A stretch of 64,000 bases of DNA from Shewanella violacea DSS12 (GTDB lineage Bacteria; Pseudomonadota; Gammaproteobacteria; Enterobacterales; Shewanellaceae): assembly GCF_000091325.1 (NCBI RefSeq), contig NC_014012.1:4795685-4859684 (forward strand), given 5' to 3'. A program made the translations under genes and the position numbers. A model generated the notes under the pieces. The model searched no databases, was not told the DNA's origin, and saw only the letters and a list, made by a program, of their open reading frames with translations. The stretch's first letter is position 1. Each line of letters starts with the position of its first letter. Of the stretch, positions 27,145-36,205 are shown piece after piece.

Positions 27145-27798
27145 ATGAATCAGTCATTACTATCCCCTTTCGGCACAGCAATTGAGCGCGTCGAAGTCGC
27201 ATTAGAAGCACTACAACAAGGCCGAGGTGTTCTCGTCGTCGATGATGAAGACAGAGAAAACGAAGGCGACCTGATCTATTCGGCAGAAATGCTAACCAAT
27301 CAACAGATGGCACTGCTTATTCGTGAGGGTAGCGGCATAGTCTGCCTATGTTTAACCGACGAACGAGTCAAGCATCTCGACTTGCCACCTATGGTCGAAG
27401 ACAACTCCAGCCAGTACGGTACCGCCTTCACGGTCAGTATCGAAGCTAAGGTAGGCGTTACCACTGGAGTGTCGGCCGCTGATCGAGTCACTACCATAAA
27501 GGCTGCCACCGCCGATAACGCAGTCGCAAGTGATCTGGCACGCCCCGGACATGTATATCCACTACGTGCTCAGCCTGGTGGAGTATTGACCCGCCGTGGC
27601 CATACCGAAGGCACCATAGACCTGATGCAATTAGCCGGATTGAAACCCGCTGGCGTATTGTGTGAAATAACCAATCCGGATGGCACCATGGCGAGACTGC
27701 CTGAAATCATTCAATTTGGAGAGAAACACCATCTACCGGTACTCACCATCGAAGATATTGTGGAATTCCGTCACGCCTTGATGGCGAAGGCGAGCTAA
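27145..27798 (+). CDS. ribB: 3,4-dihydroxy-2-butanone 4-phosphate synthase (RibB)
   Basis: RibB converts ribulose 5-phosphate into the four-carbon unit of riboflavin. The 217-residue, single-domain protein (no fused GTP cyclohydrolase II) has the metal-binding and catalytic segments [16 protein letters not shown] and [20 protein letters not shown], then [19 protein letters not shown] and [11 protein letters not shown]. Length equals the E. coli enzyme. It is controlled by the FMN riboswitch upstream. As a stand-alone, riboswitch-controlled copy it may be additional to a ribBA-type gene in a main rib operon, which is not in this window. Confidence 0.97.
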   Translation: MNQSLLSPFGTAIERVEVALEALQQGRGVLVVDDEDRENEGDLIYSAEMLTNQQMALLIREGSGIVCLCLTDERVKHLDLPPMVEDNSSQYGTAFTVSIEAKVGVTTGVSAADRVTTIKAATADNAVASDLARPGHVYPLRAQPGGVLTRRGHTEGTIDLMQLAGLKPAGVLCEITNPDGTMARLPEIIQFGEKHHLPVLTIEDIVEFRHALMAKAS

Positions 27799-27824
27799 AT
27801 TCAACTCAGTTGAATTTATTCATT

Positions 27825-27865
27825 AAGCTAAACAAAAAGCTATTATTCTGCTTTTTGTTTAGCTT
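27825..27865 (+). terminator. long hairpin terminator after ribB
   Basis: AAGCTAAACAAAAAGC and GCTTTTTGTTTAGCTT form a perfect 16-base-pair stem around a 9-base loop, 26 bases after the ribB stop. The right arm is T-rich. Confidence 0.75.
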
Positions 27866-27981
27866 TGACACGATTAACTAGATTTTTACCTGAGGGATTA
27901 CTCCTCCTTTACCGGCACAAGACCTCTAATCATATCTCCGGTAGTAGACTCTATCGTTAGCCATTTCTTGATTTTTAAAGT

Positions 27982-28008
27982 AAAAAAAAGGAGCCCGCAA
28001 GGCTCCTG
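27982..28008 (-). terminator. intrinsic terminator of the ferritin gene
   Basis: Read on the minus strand, AGGAGCC-TTGCG-GGCTCCT is followed by a run of eight T residues, starting about 26 bases after the ferritin stop codon. Confidence 0.9.
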
Positions 28009-28033
28009 TTTCGTTTCAATTGTTGGATAGAGA

Positions 28034-28561
28034 TTAAGCCGCTGGGCCAGTCATCACGCTAGCCGACTCTTGGACAGCCATCTGCGCGAGATCTTTATCG
28101 ACAAAGAATAGAGACTTGCCATCTTCACCGACCAGACGGATCTTATCGACGATAGATTTAAACAACTTCTCCTCTTCATGCTGCTCGGATACATACCACT
28201 GCAGGAAGTTGAAGGTCGAATAATCTTGATTAGTAAATGCGGCATGGGCCAACGCATTGATCTTAGATGTGATCATCTGCTCATGCTCGTAGGTATATTC
28301 GAACAAAGCCAGCAGAGAAGAAAAATCAGATTGAGGCGCTTCTATGGAACCTAACAGAGGCATGCCACCGGTCTCACTCACATAAGTAAATAGACGATGC
28401 ATATGCTGCATCTCCTCATCGGCATGAACACGCATAAACTTAGCGGCACCTTCGAAGCCTTTATCGTCACACCAAGCACTCATCTGTAAGTATAAATTAG
28501 AAGAGAAAAACTCGACATTTATCTGAGCGTTCAGTTGATCAATCATTGTTTGTGCCAGCAT
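28034..28561 (-). CDS. ftnA: non-haem ferritin (FtnA)
   Basis: Ferritin stores iron as a 24-mer cage. From the ATG at 28561 ([19 protein letters not shown] is 7 bases upstream) the protein has 175 residues. The ferroxidase-centre residues are in [29 protein letters not shown] and [18 protein letters not shown], close to E. coli FtnA. A frame from a TTG at 28573 adds four residues and is less likely. A Fur-like motif lies about 100 bases upstream. It is divergent from the RND pump genes. Confidence 0.96.
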   Translation of the reverse strand: MLAQTMIDQLNAQINVEFFSSNLYLQMSAWCDDKGFEGAAKFMRVHADEEMQHMHRLFTYVSETGGMPLLGSIEAPQSDFSSLLALFEYTYEHEQMITSKINALAHAAFTNQDYSTFNFLQWYVSEQHEEEKLFKSIVDKIRLVGEDGKSLFFVDKDLAQMAVQESASVMTGPAA

Positions 28562-28661
28562 TTTATTCCTCAAGTATGTATATCCAGATGCTATTTATAG
28601 CAAAGTATTATCATTAAAAAAATAAAAAGTGCAATAAAATTTACTTTAAGTCACTGTTTAT

Positions 28662-28683
28662 CAAATACAAATCGTTATCATTA
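28662..28683. promoter_or_regulatory. putative Fur box between ferritin and RND genes
   Basis: The plus strand reads CAAATACAAATCGTTATCAT here, about 12 of 19 matches to the Fur consensus, and nearly the same sequence as the site at the TonB receptor (20854-20875). For a ferritin gene Fur often acts positively or indirectly, so the sign of control is open. Confidence 0.55.
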
Positions 28684-28841
28684 AGAGCTAGAGCACAAAA
28701 TAATAACTATGGCCGGCACAATATTATTTAACCAAACAATCCAGACCTGTTAGCATTTGGTTCTTGATATTACGGATGATAAGAATATAACCACCAAGGG
28801 ATGAGAGTGCCCCAACGACTCTCTGGGTGGCAGGAAAGACT

Positions 28842-31800
28842 ATGAATCTGACTCGAATAAGCACCCACAACCCGGCAGGTACCTTAGTAACCCTGCTATT
28901 GATAATGATATTTGGCATACTCGCCATCGCTAAGTTGCCCATACAGCTATTACCCGATATTCAGCCTCCACAGATCTCCGTATATAACAACTGGCGCTCA
29001 GCTGCTCCCCAGGAGATGGAATCTAACATCATAGAGCCCCAGGAAAATGTCTTAAGACAAGTCCCGGGTGTTATTGAGATGACCTCTAATATTTCGCAAG
29101 GTTTTGGCGCCATCTCGCTGACTTTCGAAGTCGGAAATAATATGCAAGAGGCGATGATCAATGTGATCAACGCCCTAAACCAAACGCCTCCACGTCCACT
29201 GGATGCTAACGAACCTTACATCAATGTCGGAGGCGGAGGGGCACCGAATCTAGCCTCATTGCTTATTCGTATGACTCCGGATAATCCAAACACAGATTTT
29301 AGTAAGTATCAGAAGCTGATAGACGATGTGGTAGAACCTAGGCTGAGACGGATCACTGGAGTTGGTTCGGTCCAGCTACATAGCAAGCTGCCAAAAGAGC
29401 TGCATATTCTGTTCGATCCCTATCGCGCCGCCGCGCTCGGCATCACCTTAGATCAACTACGTAGCACCCTATCCCGCGCCACCAATATCTCGGGGGGCAC
29501 GGCCAATGTAGGACGACGTCAATATACGGTGAGATTTTTAGGTCAATATACCCCAGAAAACTTAGGCAAGCTGATCGTGACTTACAACGAGGGACGCCCC
29601 GTCTACCTCAACGAGCTTGCCGATGTCAGCGTATCGACCGCAGAAGTACAAGGGTTTACCAAGCGTAACGGCTACCTGGCTTATTACATCACTTTGCAAG
29701 GCACCTTCGACGCCAATACTGTGACCGTCCTCGAGGGAGTCAACCAAGCCATTGCCGAGCTTAATGAGGCAGAACTAAAAGATGCCGGGCTGATCATAGA
29801 TCTATCTTTCGATGCCTCCGTACATATTAAGCGCGCCATCCTACTGGTAAAGAGTAACTTAGCCGTAGGCGTCTTGCTGGCTTTGATCATACTGTTCGCC
29901 TTCCTGCGCAGCTTTAGAGCGACCCTGATGATTGCATCGACCATTCCAGTCGCTCTACTTATCGCATTTTTCTCGCTGGAGGCCATGGGTCGCACCCTAA
30001 ACGTGATATCCCTAGCCGGCTTGGCGTTCGCCGTGGGCCTAGTACTGGACGCCGCTATCATAGTGCAGGAAAACATCGTCAGGTTATTGCAAAAAGGCGA
30101 GCCCCTAGCTGATGCGATAGCCAAGGGAACCGAACAAGTGCGAGGCGCCTTGATGGCATCGACAGTCACTACTGTTGCCATCTTCCTGCCCATATTGTTT
30201 ATGCCCGGAGTTGAAGGCCAACTATTCTCCGACTTAGCCCTGACCCTCTCGGTCGCTGTAGTTTCCTCCTTTATCAGTGCTATCACCTTAATTCCCGTAT
30301 TTAGCCTACTATGGCTTAAGCTCCCCAAGAAAACTCAGGCCCACAGTGATAAACCAGATCTATGGCATAAACTCACCGAGTTAATACGCAAACTCACAGG
30401 TGAAAACAAGCGGGCAGCCAGTTGGTGCGGCTTACTCATTCTAGGCAGTGGTATATTAACTTTCGCCCTGATGCCCAGACCAGATTTTCTTCCCCAAGCC
30501 CGCTCAGATGGTATATTTGCCTTCTTCTCTTTGCCTCCAGGAACCAATGTGAACACCTTGGAAAGTGAGGTAGGTGAGATCATCATAGAGAGGCTTAAAC
30601 CCTATTACGATAAAGAGAAGGCCCCCTATATCAAGGGCTATAACTTCTCTATGTATGCGGCATTCAACGTGCTGTTTGTCTACCCGGAAGATCCCTCAGA
30701 AGCCGATAAGATGATCCAGCTACTCAATGATGAGATCTTAATAGGCCTGCCAGATACGCAGGCCTTCACCAACCGGGCTTCACTACTTCAATTTGGTTTT
30801 AACGGTGGCCGAGCGATCAATATCGACCTTCAGGGACCGGATATGGAGGCCTTGATGGAGTCAGCCAGTAAAGGGATGGACCTGATCACTAAGGCACTTC
30901 CCGGCGCTGTGGTCCGCCCTATCCCAGGCCTATCCATGGCTCAGCCTGAGTTACAGCTTATCCCCAACGAGCGTCGTCTGGCACAGGCCGGAGTCGACAG
31001 GACTCAGATAGCCAATGCTGTTCGAGCTTATACTTCAGGACTATTTATCGGCGAATATTTCGATGGTAATGATCGCATGGATGTTCTGCTCAAGGGACCT
31101 AAGTGGCAATATCCGGAGCAACTAGCGGCGACGCCGGTTTACACTCAAGGCGCTGGTATTCAAACCATAGGGGAACTGGCGACTATCAAGCGTACTGTCG
31201 GCCCCACTCAACTGCAAAGGGTCAATGGAAAACGCAGTGTGAGTCTACTGATTTTTCCTCCTGCTGATATGTCATTGGACGAGGCTCTGGAGATCATCAA
31301 CGACAAGGCTGTTCCTGAGTTAAAGGCCATGCTACCTGAGAATAGCTCACTCAAGTTCCGTGGCAGCGCCGATAAACTCGATAGCACCATCAGAGAGATG
31401 GGGGCTAACTTCCTGCTGGCCGTGCTTATCTTGTTCCTCCTGATGGCGGCCATGTTTAAGTCAGCCAAGGACAGCCTGCTCGTCCTGCTGTCTATGCCTT
31501 TAGCCATTTGCGGAGGCGTAGTCAGCCTGAGGTTACTTAACCTGATCAGCTTTCAGAGCCTAGATCTACTGACCATGATAGGTTTCATCATCTTACTGGG
31601 TCTTGTAGTCAACAATGCCATCTTGTTAGTTGATCAGACCCGTCAAGGCACCCGAGACGGCCTGAATATAGACGATGCCATCTATCAAGCCGTCGCCACC
31701 CGAGCCCGTCCGGTTTATATGAGCACGCTAACCTCGATATTCGGTATGCTGCCGCTTATGTTAGTGCCCGGCGTTGGCAGTGAAATTTACCGAGGCTTAG

Positions 31801-31952
31801 CCGCCGTTATCGTGGGCGGCATGACGTTCAGCGCCTTGTTTACCCTGATACTCATACCCAGCCTCTTGAAGCTTAGCCACTCCCTTACACCGCGAGCCCG
31901 CGCCTCGGACTCATTTTCACCCATTACAGAATCTAACTCAGGAGCTAAGTGA
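28842..31952 (+). CDS. RND efflux transporter, inner-membrane pump (HAE1/AcrB-like)
   Basis: The protein of about 1,036 residues starts MNLTRISTHNPAGTLVTLLL with AGGAAAG 5 bases upstream (a GTG at 28827 is in frame but less likely). It has the RND plan of twelve membrane helices with two large periplasmic loops. Helix 4 carries the proton-relay aspartate in GLAFAVGLVLDAAIIVQENI; there is one Asp where AcrB has two. TM10 carries the region GLVVNNAILLVDQTRQG. Family members export drugs or other hydrophobic compounds. The adaptor gene follows with a 1-base overlap. No TolC-like gene is adjacent. Confidence 0.92.
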   Translation: MNLTRISTHNPAGTLVTLLLIMIFGILAIAKLPIQLLPDIQPPQISVYNNWRSAAPQEMESNIIEPQENVLRQVPGVIEMTSNISQGFGAISLTFEVGNNMQEAMINVINALNQTPPRPLDANEPYINVGGGGAPNLASLLIRMTPDNPNTDFSKYQKLIDDVVEPRLRRITGVGSVQLHSKLPKELHILFDPYRAAALGITLDQLRSTLSRATNISGGTANVGRRQYTVRFLGQYTPENLGKLIVTYNEGRPVYLNELADVSVSTAEVQGFTKRNGYLAYYITLQGTFDANTVTVLEGVNQAIAELNEAELKDAGLIIDLSFDASVHIKRAILLVKSNLAVGVLLALIILFAFLRSFRATLMIASTIPVALLIAFFSLEAMGRTLNVISLAGLAFAVGLVLDAAIIVQENIVRLLQKGEPLADAIAKGTEQVRGALMASTVTTVAIFLPILFMPGVEGQLFSDLALTLSVAVVSSFISAITLIPVFSLLWLKLPKKTQAHSDKPDLWHKLTELIRKLTGENKRAASWCGLLILGSGILTFALMPRPDFLPQARSDGIFAFFSLPPGTNVNTLESEVGEIIIERLKPYYDKEKAPYIKGYNFSMYAAFNVLFVYPEDPSEADKMIQLLNDEILIGLPDTQAFTNRASLLQFGFNGGRAINIDLQGPDMEALMESASKGMDLITKALPGAVVRPIPGLSMAQPELQLIPNERRLAQAGVDRTQIANAVRAYTSGLFIGEYFDGNDRMDVLLKGPKWQYPEQLAATPVYTQGAGIQTIGELATIKRTVGPTQLQRVNGKRSVSLLIFPPADMSLDEALEIINDKAVPELKAMLPENSSLKFRGSADKLDSTIREMGANFLLAVLILFLLMAAMFKSAKDSLLVLLSMPLAICGGVVSLRLLNLISFQSLDLLTMIGFIILLGLVVNNAILLVDQTRQGTRDGLNIDDAIYQAVATRARPVYMSTLTSIFGMLPLMLVPGVGSEIYRGLAAVIVGGMTFSALFTLILIPSLLKLSHSLTPRARASDSFSPITESNSGAK

Positions 31953-33061
31953 TGAAACCTTTTATTCAAGCCAGCCTCTACCTCGGCCTATCTATTTCAT
32001 TACTGATCCCCTCTACCTTGCTTGCCGAAGAGCAAGATACTCGGGAACCGGAAGAAAAACCCCGTCTAGTGAGCGTAGTTCAGGTAGAAAACCGTGCCCT
32101 CTCACCAAAAATAATGGTCATAGGCTCGGTTCATTCCCGCAGCAATTCTAAGCTAACCGCAGGGATAGATGGCAAACTCGAATGGGTGCAGGAAGCTGGC
32201 ACCCATGTAGTCGCCGGAGAAGTCGTCGCCAGAATGGAAAAGACTCGCTTATCTCTGCAAAGAGAGCAACAGCAAGCCCAGATAGAATATGAGCATGTGG
32301 GACTCACACGATTGAATCGTGAATTACAGCGTTTAGAGCAACTGATAACCAGTAAGAATGCCTCGGAAACTGAGTTAGATAAGGCAAGATCCGACAGAGA
32401 CCTCGCCGAGGCAAATCTCAAACTCGAACAGATAAAGCTCAAGATGATAATGGACGACCTTAGACGAACTGAGGTAAGAGCCCCCTTCTCAGGCATAATT
32501 ACTCAGCGTCAGCGTCAAGCGGGCGAAGATATTAGCCGCTCTGTCTCAATAGTCTCCATCACAGACCCAGATAACTTAGAGATCCGCCTACATGCCCCGC
32601 TCAAGCATAGCCGTCGGGTAAAAGTTGGTGATGAACTCAATGTCTATCACAACGGAGGCGAGTTTCACGCCAAGATTCGTAGCTTGATCCCTGTGTCTGA
32701 TATCCGCTCTCAGACCTTCGAGGCTCGCATAGATTTACCCCTTGAGATGCAAGATGCCTTCAGTGTCGGCGAGCTGGTCTCCCTAGCCTTACCTATAGCC
32801 TCTAAAAAGCTCACGACCTTAGTGCCTAGGGATGCCATTATCCTAAGATCTACTGGGGCCTATGTATTTAAAATAAATGCAGACAACAAGGCGGAGAAGA
32901 TCCCTGTAAAGCTAGGTGACGGAGAAGGTGACTGGATAGCGGTCAAGGGCGATCTGACCTATGGTGATACTGTGGTGATCCGTGGCGCAGAGACATTACA
33001 AGATGGCCAGCAAGTAAAACAACAGCCTATCCCAGGGACTAAACTTACCACGGCTAGTTAG
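31952..33061 (+). CDS. RND pump periplasmic adaptor (membrane fusion protein)
   Basis: The adaptor links the RND pump to an outer-membrane channel. The ATG at 31952 lies in TGATG with the pump stop, and AGGAG is 8 bases upstream. The protein has a signal peptide (IQASLYLGLSISLLIPSTLLA), a lipoyl half (GKLEWVQEAGTHVVAGEVVA), an alpha-helical hairpin (about residues 105-165), the second lipoyl half (RAPFSGIITQRQRQAGEDI) and beta-barrel and membrane-proximal domains (TLVPRDAIILRSTGAYVF). The order pump-then-adaptor is the reverse of acrAB. Confidence 0.92.
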   Translation: MKPFIQASLYLGLSISLLIPSTLLAEEQDTREPEEKPRLVSVVQVENRALSPKIMVIGSVHSRSNSKLTAGIDGKLEWVQEAGTHVVAGEVVARMEKTRLSLQREQQQAQIEYEHVGLTRLNRELQRLEQLITSKNASETELDKARSDRDLAEANLKLEQIKLKMIMDDLRRTEVRAPFSGIITQRQRQAGEDISRSVSIVSITDPDNLEIRLHAPLKHSRRVKVGDELNVYHNGGEFHAKIRSLIPVSDIRSQTFEARIDLPLEMQDAFSVGELVSLALPIASKKLTTLVPRDAIILRSTGAYVFKINADNKAEKIPVKLGDGEGDWIAVKGDLTYGDTVVIRGAETLQDGQQVKQQPIPGTKLTTAS

Positions 33062-33067
33062 TTTTAA

Positions 33068-33090
33068 ATAAGTTCCTAGGACCTAGGAAC
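33068..33090. repeat. perfect inverted repeat after the adaptor gene
   Basis: AAGTTCCTAGG and CCTAGGAACTT flank a single A, an 11-base-pair palindrome 7 bases after the adaptor stop. The core GTTCCTAGGAAC is shared with a 26-base palindrome at 56830. The following sequence is only weakly T-rich, so terminator action is uncertain. Confidence 0.6.
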
Positions 33091-33262
33091 TTATTGCTCT
33101 CTCCCACTATCTCAATTCCACTTTAAGAAAAACACAGATGAAAAACTGGCGATGAGATCATAGTCTTCTGATATCAGCGTGGCATAATGTCTACTAACTT
33201 TCGCTTTTACTAATATCGCGTATATTTACGTGAAATTATAAATACCTCATTAAGGTAGTCAG

Positions 33263-34507
33263 ATGCCAACTAAAGCCGACCCATGCTCTCAACCAAGCCT
33301 CATGCATCCAGATGAAGCGATAGCACTACTACTCGCACAAGTGAAGCCCTTGCAAGACTCAGAAGTCGTACCTATTTCCCAAGGGCTAGGACGAGTATTG
33401 GCCGAAGATTTAGCATCAAGTATAGACCTGCCCCCCTTCAATAACTCGGCCATGGACGGTTACGCGTTTCGCTTCGAAGATCTTGCCAACAATGAAAGCC
33501 TGAATTTAATCGGGCAATCTTACGCAGGTCACCCATTCGAAGGTGAAGCTAAACCTAACACTTGCATCAGCATCATGACGGGGGCACCTCTGCCCGTTGG
33601 CTACGATACAGTGCAGATGCATGAGAAGGTTGAAGCCAAGGAGGAGGCTATCTTCATCCAGCCTCCTAAAGCCATAGGCGCTAACGTGCGCTATCGTGGC
33701 GAAGAGATTAAAACTGGTGGCAAGGTATTAGTCAGCGGCACTCAAATTGGCGCCGCCGAGCTTGGCGTGCTGGCCACCATAGGCACGAGCCAAATCCGCG
33801 TGACACGTCAGGTAAGAGTCGCCTTCTTCTCCACCGGAGATGAGCTTAGACCGGTAGGAACTGAGTTAGCCCCAGGCCAGATTTATGACTCGAACCGATA
33901 CAGTATTCGTGGCCTTCTCAGCCGAGCTAACGTCGAGTGGATCGATATGGGGGTAGTTAAAGATGATCCTGAGGCTATACGCGAAGCATTCAGAAATGCT
34001 TCTGCCAATGCCGACATGGTACTTACCTCAGGTGGTGTCTCAGTAGGTGATGCCGATTACACTAAACAGATACTCGATGAAGAGGGTGAAATTACATTTT
34101 GGAAGCTGGCCATCAAACCAGGTAAGCCCTTCGCCTTCGGTAAGATAAATAAAGCCATCTTCTGCGGCCTACCAGGTAATCCAGTTTCCTCCATGGTGAC
34201 CTTCTACAAACTAGTATGGCCCTTGATCAACAAGATGCAGGGACTCCCCCAGGCTAAACCACTACAGTTAAAGGCCAAATTGAAGGGCGAGTTACGCAAA
34301 TATCCGGGACGTGTTGAATATCAACGTGGCATCTTAAGCCAGGATGATAAGGGTGAATTCCAAGTCTGCTTAACTGGAGGCCAAGGCTCTGGCATGCTCA
34401 CTTCGATGAGTTTAGCCAACTGCTTCGTCATACTTGCCCAAGAGCAAGGCCATACAGCTGACGGCACACTCGTTACGGTTGAACCTTTTAATACAGTACT
34501 TTGCTAA
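33263..34507 (+). CDS. moeA: molybdopterin molybdenumtransferase (MoeA)
   Basis: MoeA inserts molybdate into adenylylated molybdopterin. The 414-residue protein has domain 1 LPPFNNSAMDGYAFRFEDL, then ISIMTGAPLPVGYDTVQMHE, the catalytic MPT-binding-like domain FFSTGDELRPVG, LTSGGVSVGDADYTKQIL and FCGLPGNPVSSMVTF, and the C-terminal beta domain. AAGG lies 8 bases before the ATG. moeB follows 92 bases downstream, the order found in E. coli. Confidence 0.97.
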   Translation: MPTKADPCSQPSLMHPDEAIALLLAQVKPLQDSEVVPISQGLGRVLAEDLASSIDLPPFNNSAMDGYAFRFEDLANNESLNLIGQSYAGHPFEGEAKPNTCISIMTGAPLPVGYDTVQMHEKVEAKEEAIFIQPPKAIGANVRYRGEEIKTGGKVLVSGTQIGAAELGVLATIGTSQIRVTRQVRVAFFSTGDELRPVGTELAPGQIYDSNRYSIRGLLSRANVEWIDMGVVKDDPEAIREAFRNASANADMVLTSGGVSVGDADYTKQILDEEGEITFWKLAIKPGKPFAFGKINKAIFCGLPGNPVSSMVTFYKLVWPLINKMQGLPQAKPLQLKAKLKGELRKYPGRVEYQRGILSQDDKGEFQVCLTGGQGSGMLTSMSLANCFVILAQEQGHTADGTLVTVEPFNTVLC

Positions 34508-34599
34508 CATAAACCCTTGGCTAGCCGTTAGCATAAGCGCTTCATCGCCAGCTGATTACTAGCCAATTTCTAGCCCAAGAAAGCATCAGGAAAACAGTT

Positions 34600-35367
34600 A
34601 TGAGTTCGACAGCCGATAACCATGATATCTTGTCTGACAGTGAGATACTCAGATACAGTCGCCAGATATCTATCAGGGCAATGGACTTCGAAGGCCAGGA
34701 AAAACTCAAACTCGCTAAGGTGCTGATTATCGGCGCCGGTGGCCTAGGCTGCGCGGCCAGCCAATATCTTGCGGTGGCGGGTGTGGGCCATATAACCTTA
34801 GTCGATTTCGATACCGTCGAATTATCCAACCTGCAGAGGCAGGTACTGCATCAAGACAAGAATATAGGTCAAGCTAAGGTTGAGTCAGCCAGAGAGAGCC
34901 TAAGTGAGCTCAACCCTCACATTCAGATAGATGTCATAGATGCACAGCTTAACGATGCCGAGATAAATAAACTAGTTGCTCAACATGGCTTAGTATTGGA
35001 CTGCACAGATAACCTGGCCGTACGCGAGCAGCTTAATAGCAGCTGCTTCAGCCATAAAGTACCGCTCGTTTCCGCCGCAGCCATTCGCATGGAGGGTACA
35101 GTTACTGTATTCGACTATCAGGATGAGCACCCCTGCTATCACTGTTTTAGCAAGCTCTTCGGTGAACAGCATCTCACCTGTGTCGAGTCTGGCATACTCG
35201 CTCCTGTGGTCGGCATGATAGGTTGTCTGCAAGCCGTCGAGGCCATCAAGGTGATAACTAACATGGGTAAGCCTCTGCTAGGACGAATCTTGATGATAGA
35301 TGCCATGACTATGGAGTTCCGCGAGATGAAACTGACTAAACAGATAAACTGTGAAGTCTGTGGCTAA
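34600..35367 (+). CDS. moeB: molybdopterin-synthase adenylyltransferase (MoeB)
   Basis: MoeB adenylates the C-terminal Gly-Gly of MoaD so that it can be thiocarboxylated. The 255-residue protein has the nucleotide-binding loop IIGAGGLGCAASQYLAVAGV, the acidic VDFDTVELSNLQRQVLH, LVLDCTDNLAVREQLN, and the two zinc-binding pairs HPCYHCF and INCEVCG. The last about 25 codons are repeated in seven downstream copies (35368-36080); each copy keeps the same C-terminal peptide and stop, so the gene itself is intact. Confidence 0.96.
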   Translation: MSSTADNHDILSDSEILRYSRQISIRAMDFEGQEKLKLAKVLIIGAGGLGCAASQYLAVAGVGHITLVDFDTVELSNLQRQVLHQDKNIGQAKVESARESLSELNPHIQIDVIDAQLNDAEINKLVAQHGLVLDCTDNLAVREQLNSSCFSHKVPLVSAAAIRMEGTVTVFDYQDEHPCYHCFSKLFGEQHLTCVESGILAPVVGMIGCLQAVEAIKVITNMGKPLLGRILMIDAMTMEFREMKLTKQINCEVCG

Positions 35368-36080
35368 TCACCTGCATGAGTCTTGTGATGATAGATGACA
35401 TTAATATGGAATTTCGTGAGATGAAGCTGACGAAACAGATAAACTGTGAAGTCTGCGGCTAATCACCTGCATGAGTCTTGTGATGATAGATGACATGACT
35501 ATGGCTATGGAATTTCGCGAGATGAAGCTGACGAAACAGATAAACTGTGAAGTCTGCGGCTAATCACTTGCATGAGTCTTGTGATGATAGATGACATGAT
35601 TATGGCTATGGCTATGGAATTTCGCGAGATGAAGCTGACGAAACAGATAAACTGTGAAGTCTGCGGCTAATCACCTGCATGAGTCTTGTGATGATAGATG
35701 ACATGACTATGGCCATGGAATTTCGCGAGATGAAGCTGACTAAACAGATAAACTGTGAAGTCTGCGGCTAATCACCTGCATGAGTCTTGTGATGATAGAT
35801 GACATGACTATGGCCATGGAATTTCGCAAGATGAAGCTGACTAAACAGATAAACTGTGAAGTCTGCGGCTAATCACCTGCATGAGTCTTGTGATGATAGA
35901 TGACATGGCTATGGCTATGGCTATGGAATTTCGCGAGATGAAGCTGACGAAACAGATAAACTGTGAAGTCTGTGGCTAATCACCTGCATGAGTCTTGTGA
36001 TGATAGATGACATGACTATGGCTATGGAATTTCGTGAGATGAAACTGACTAAACAGATAAACTGTGAAGTCTGCGGCTAG
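35368..36080 (+). repeat. seven degenerate tandem copies of the moeB 3' end
   Basis: Beginning right after the moeB stop, a unit of 95-107 bases is repeated seven times. Each unit consists of an 18-base spacer with ATCACCTGCATGAG followed by a copy of the last 25 or so moeB codons to the stop. Stop codons fall at 35460, 35561, 35668, 35769, 35870, 35977 and 36078, giving periods of 95, 101, 107, 101, 101, 107 and 101 bases. The differences of exactly 6 bases come from one to three ATGGCT hexamers inside the unit. Each unit holds an ATG-to-stop frame of 28-32 codons beginning MSLVMIDD and ending KQINCEVCG, with no visible ribosome-binding site. Most other differences between units are synonymous. 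The last unit ends in TAG and unique flanking sequence. Confidence 0.97.
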
Positions 36081-36205
36081 GGCTTAGTTCGCTCAGGTCT
36101 TAACTTTATTCAAAGAATATTTATAAAATTAACCCTTTTATGGGTATAACTCGTTATTAACACCATAAATTAGTAACTCAAGTCTTTAACGGAGAATCGA
36201 AGGAT

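Noticed and set aside
29684..30328. 214-codon minus-strand frame within the RND pump gene
   Set aside because: It lies entirely antisense to conserved pump motifs and its translation has no family features.
35368..36080. CRISPR array
   Set aside because: The repeat units are about 100 bases, directly adjoining with no unique spacers, and derive from the moeB 3' end.
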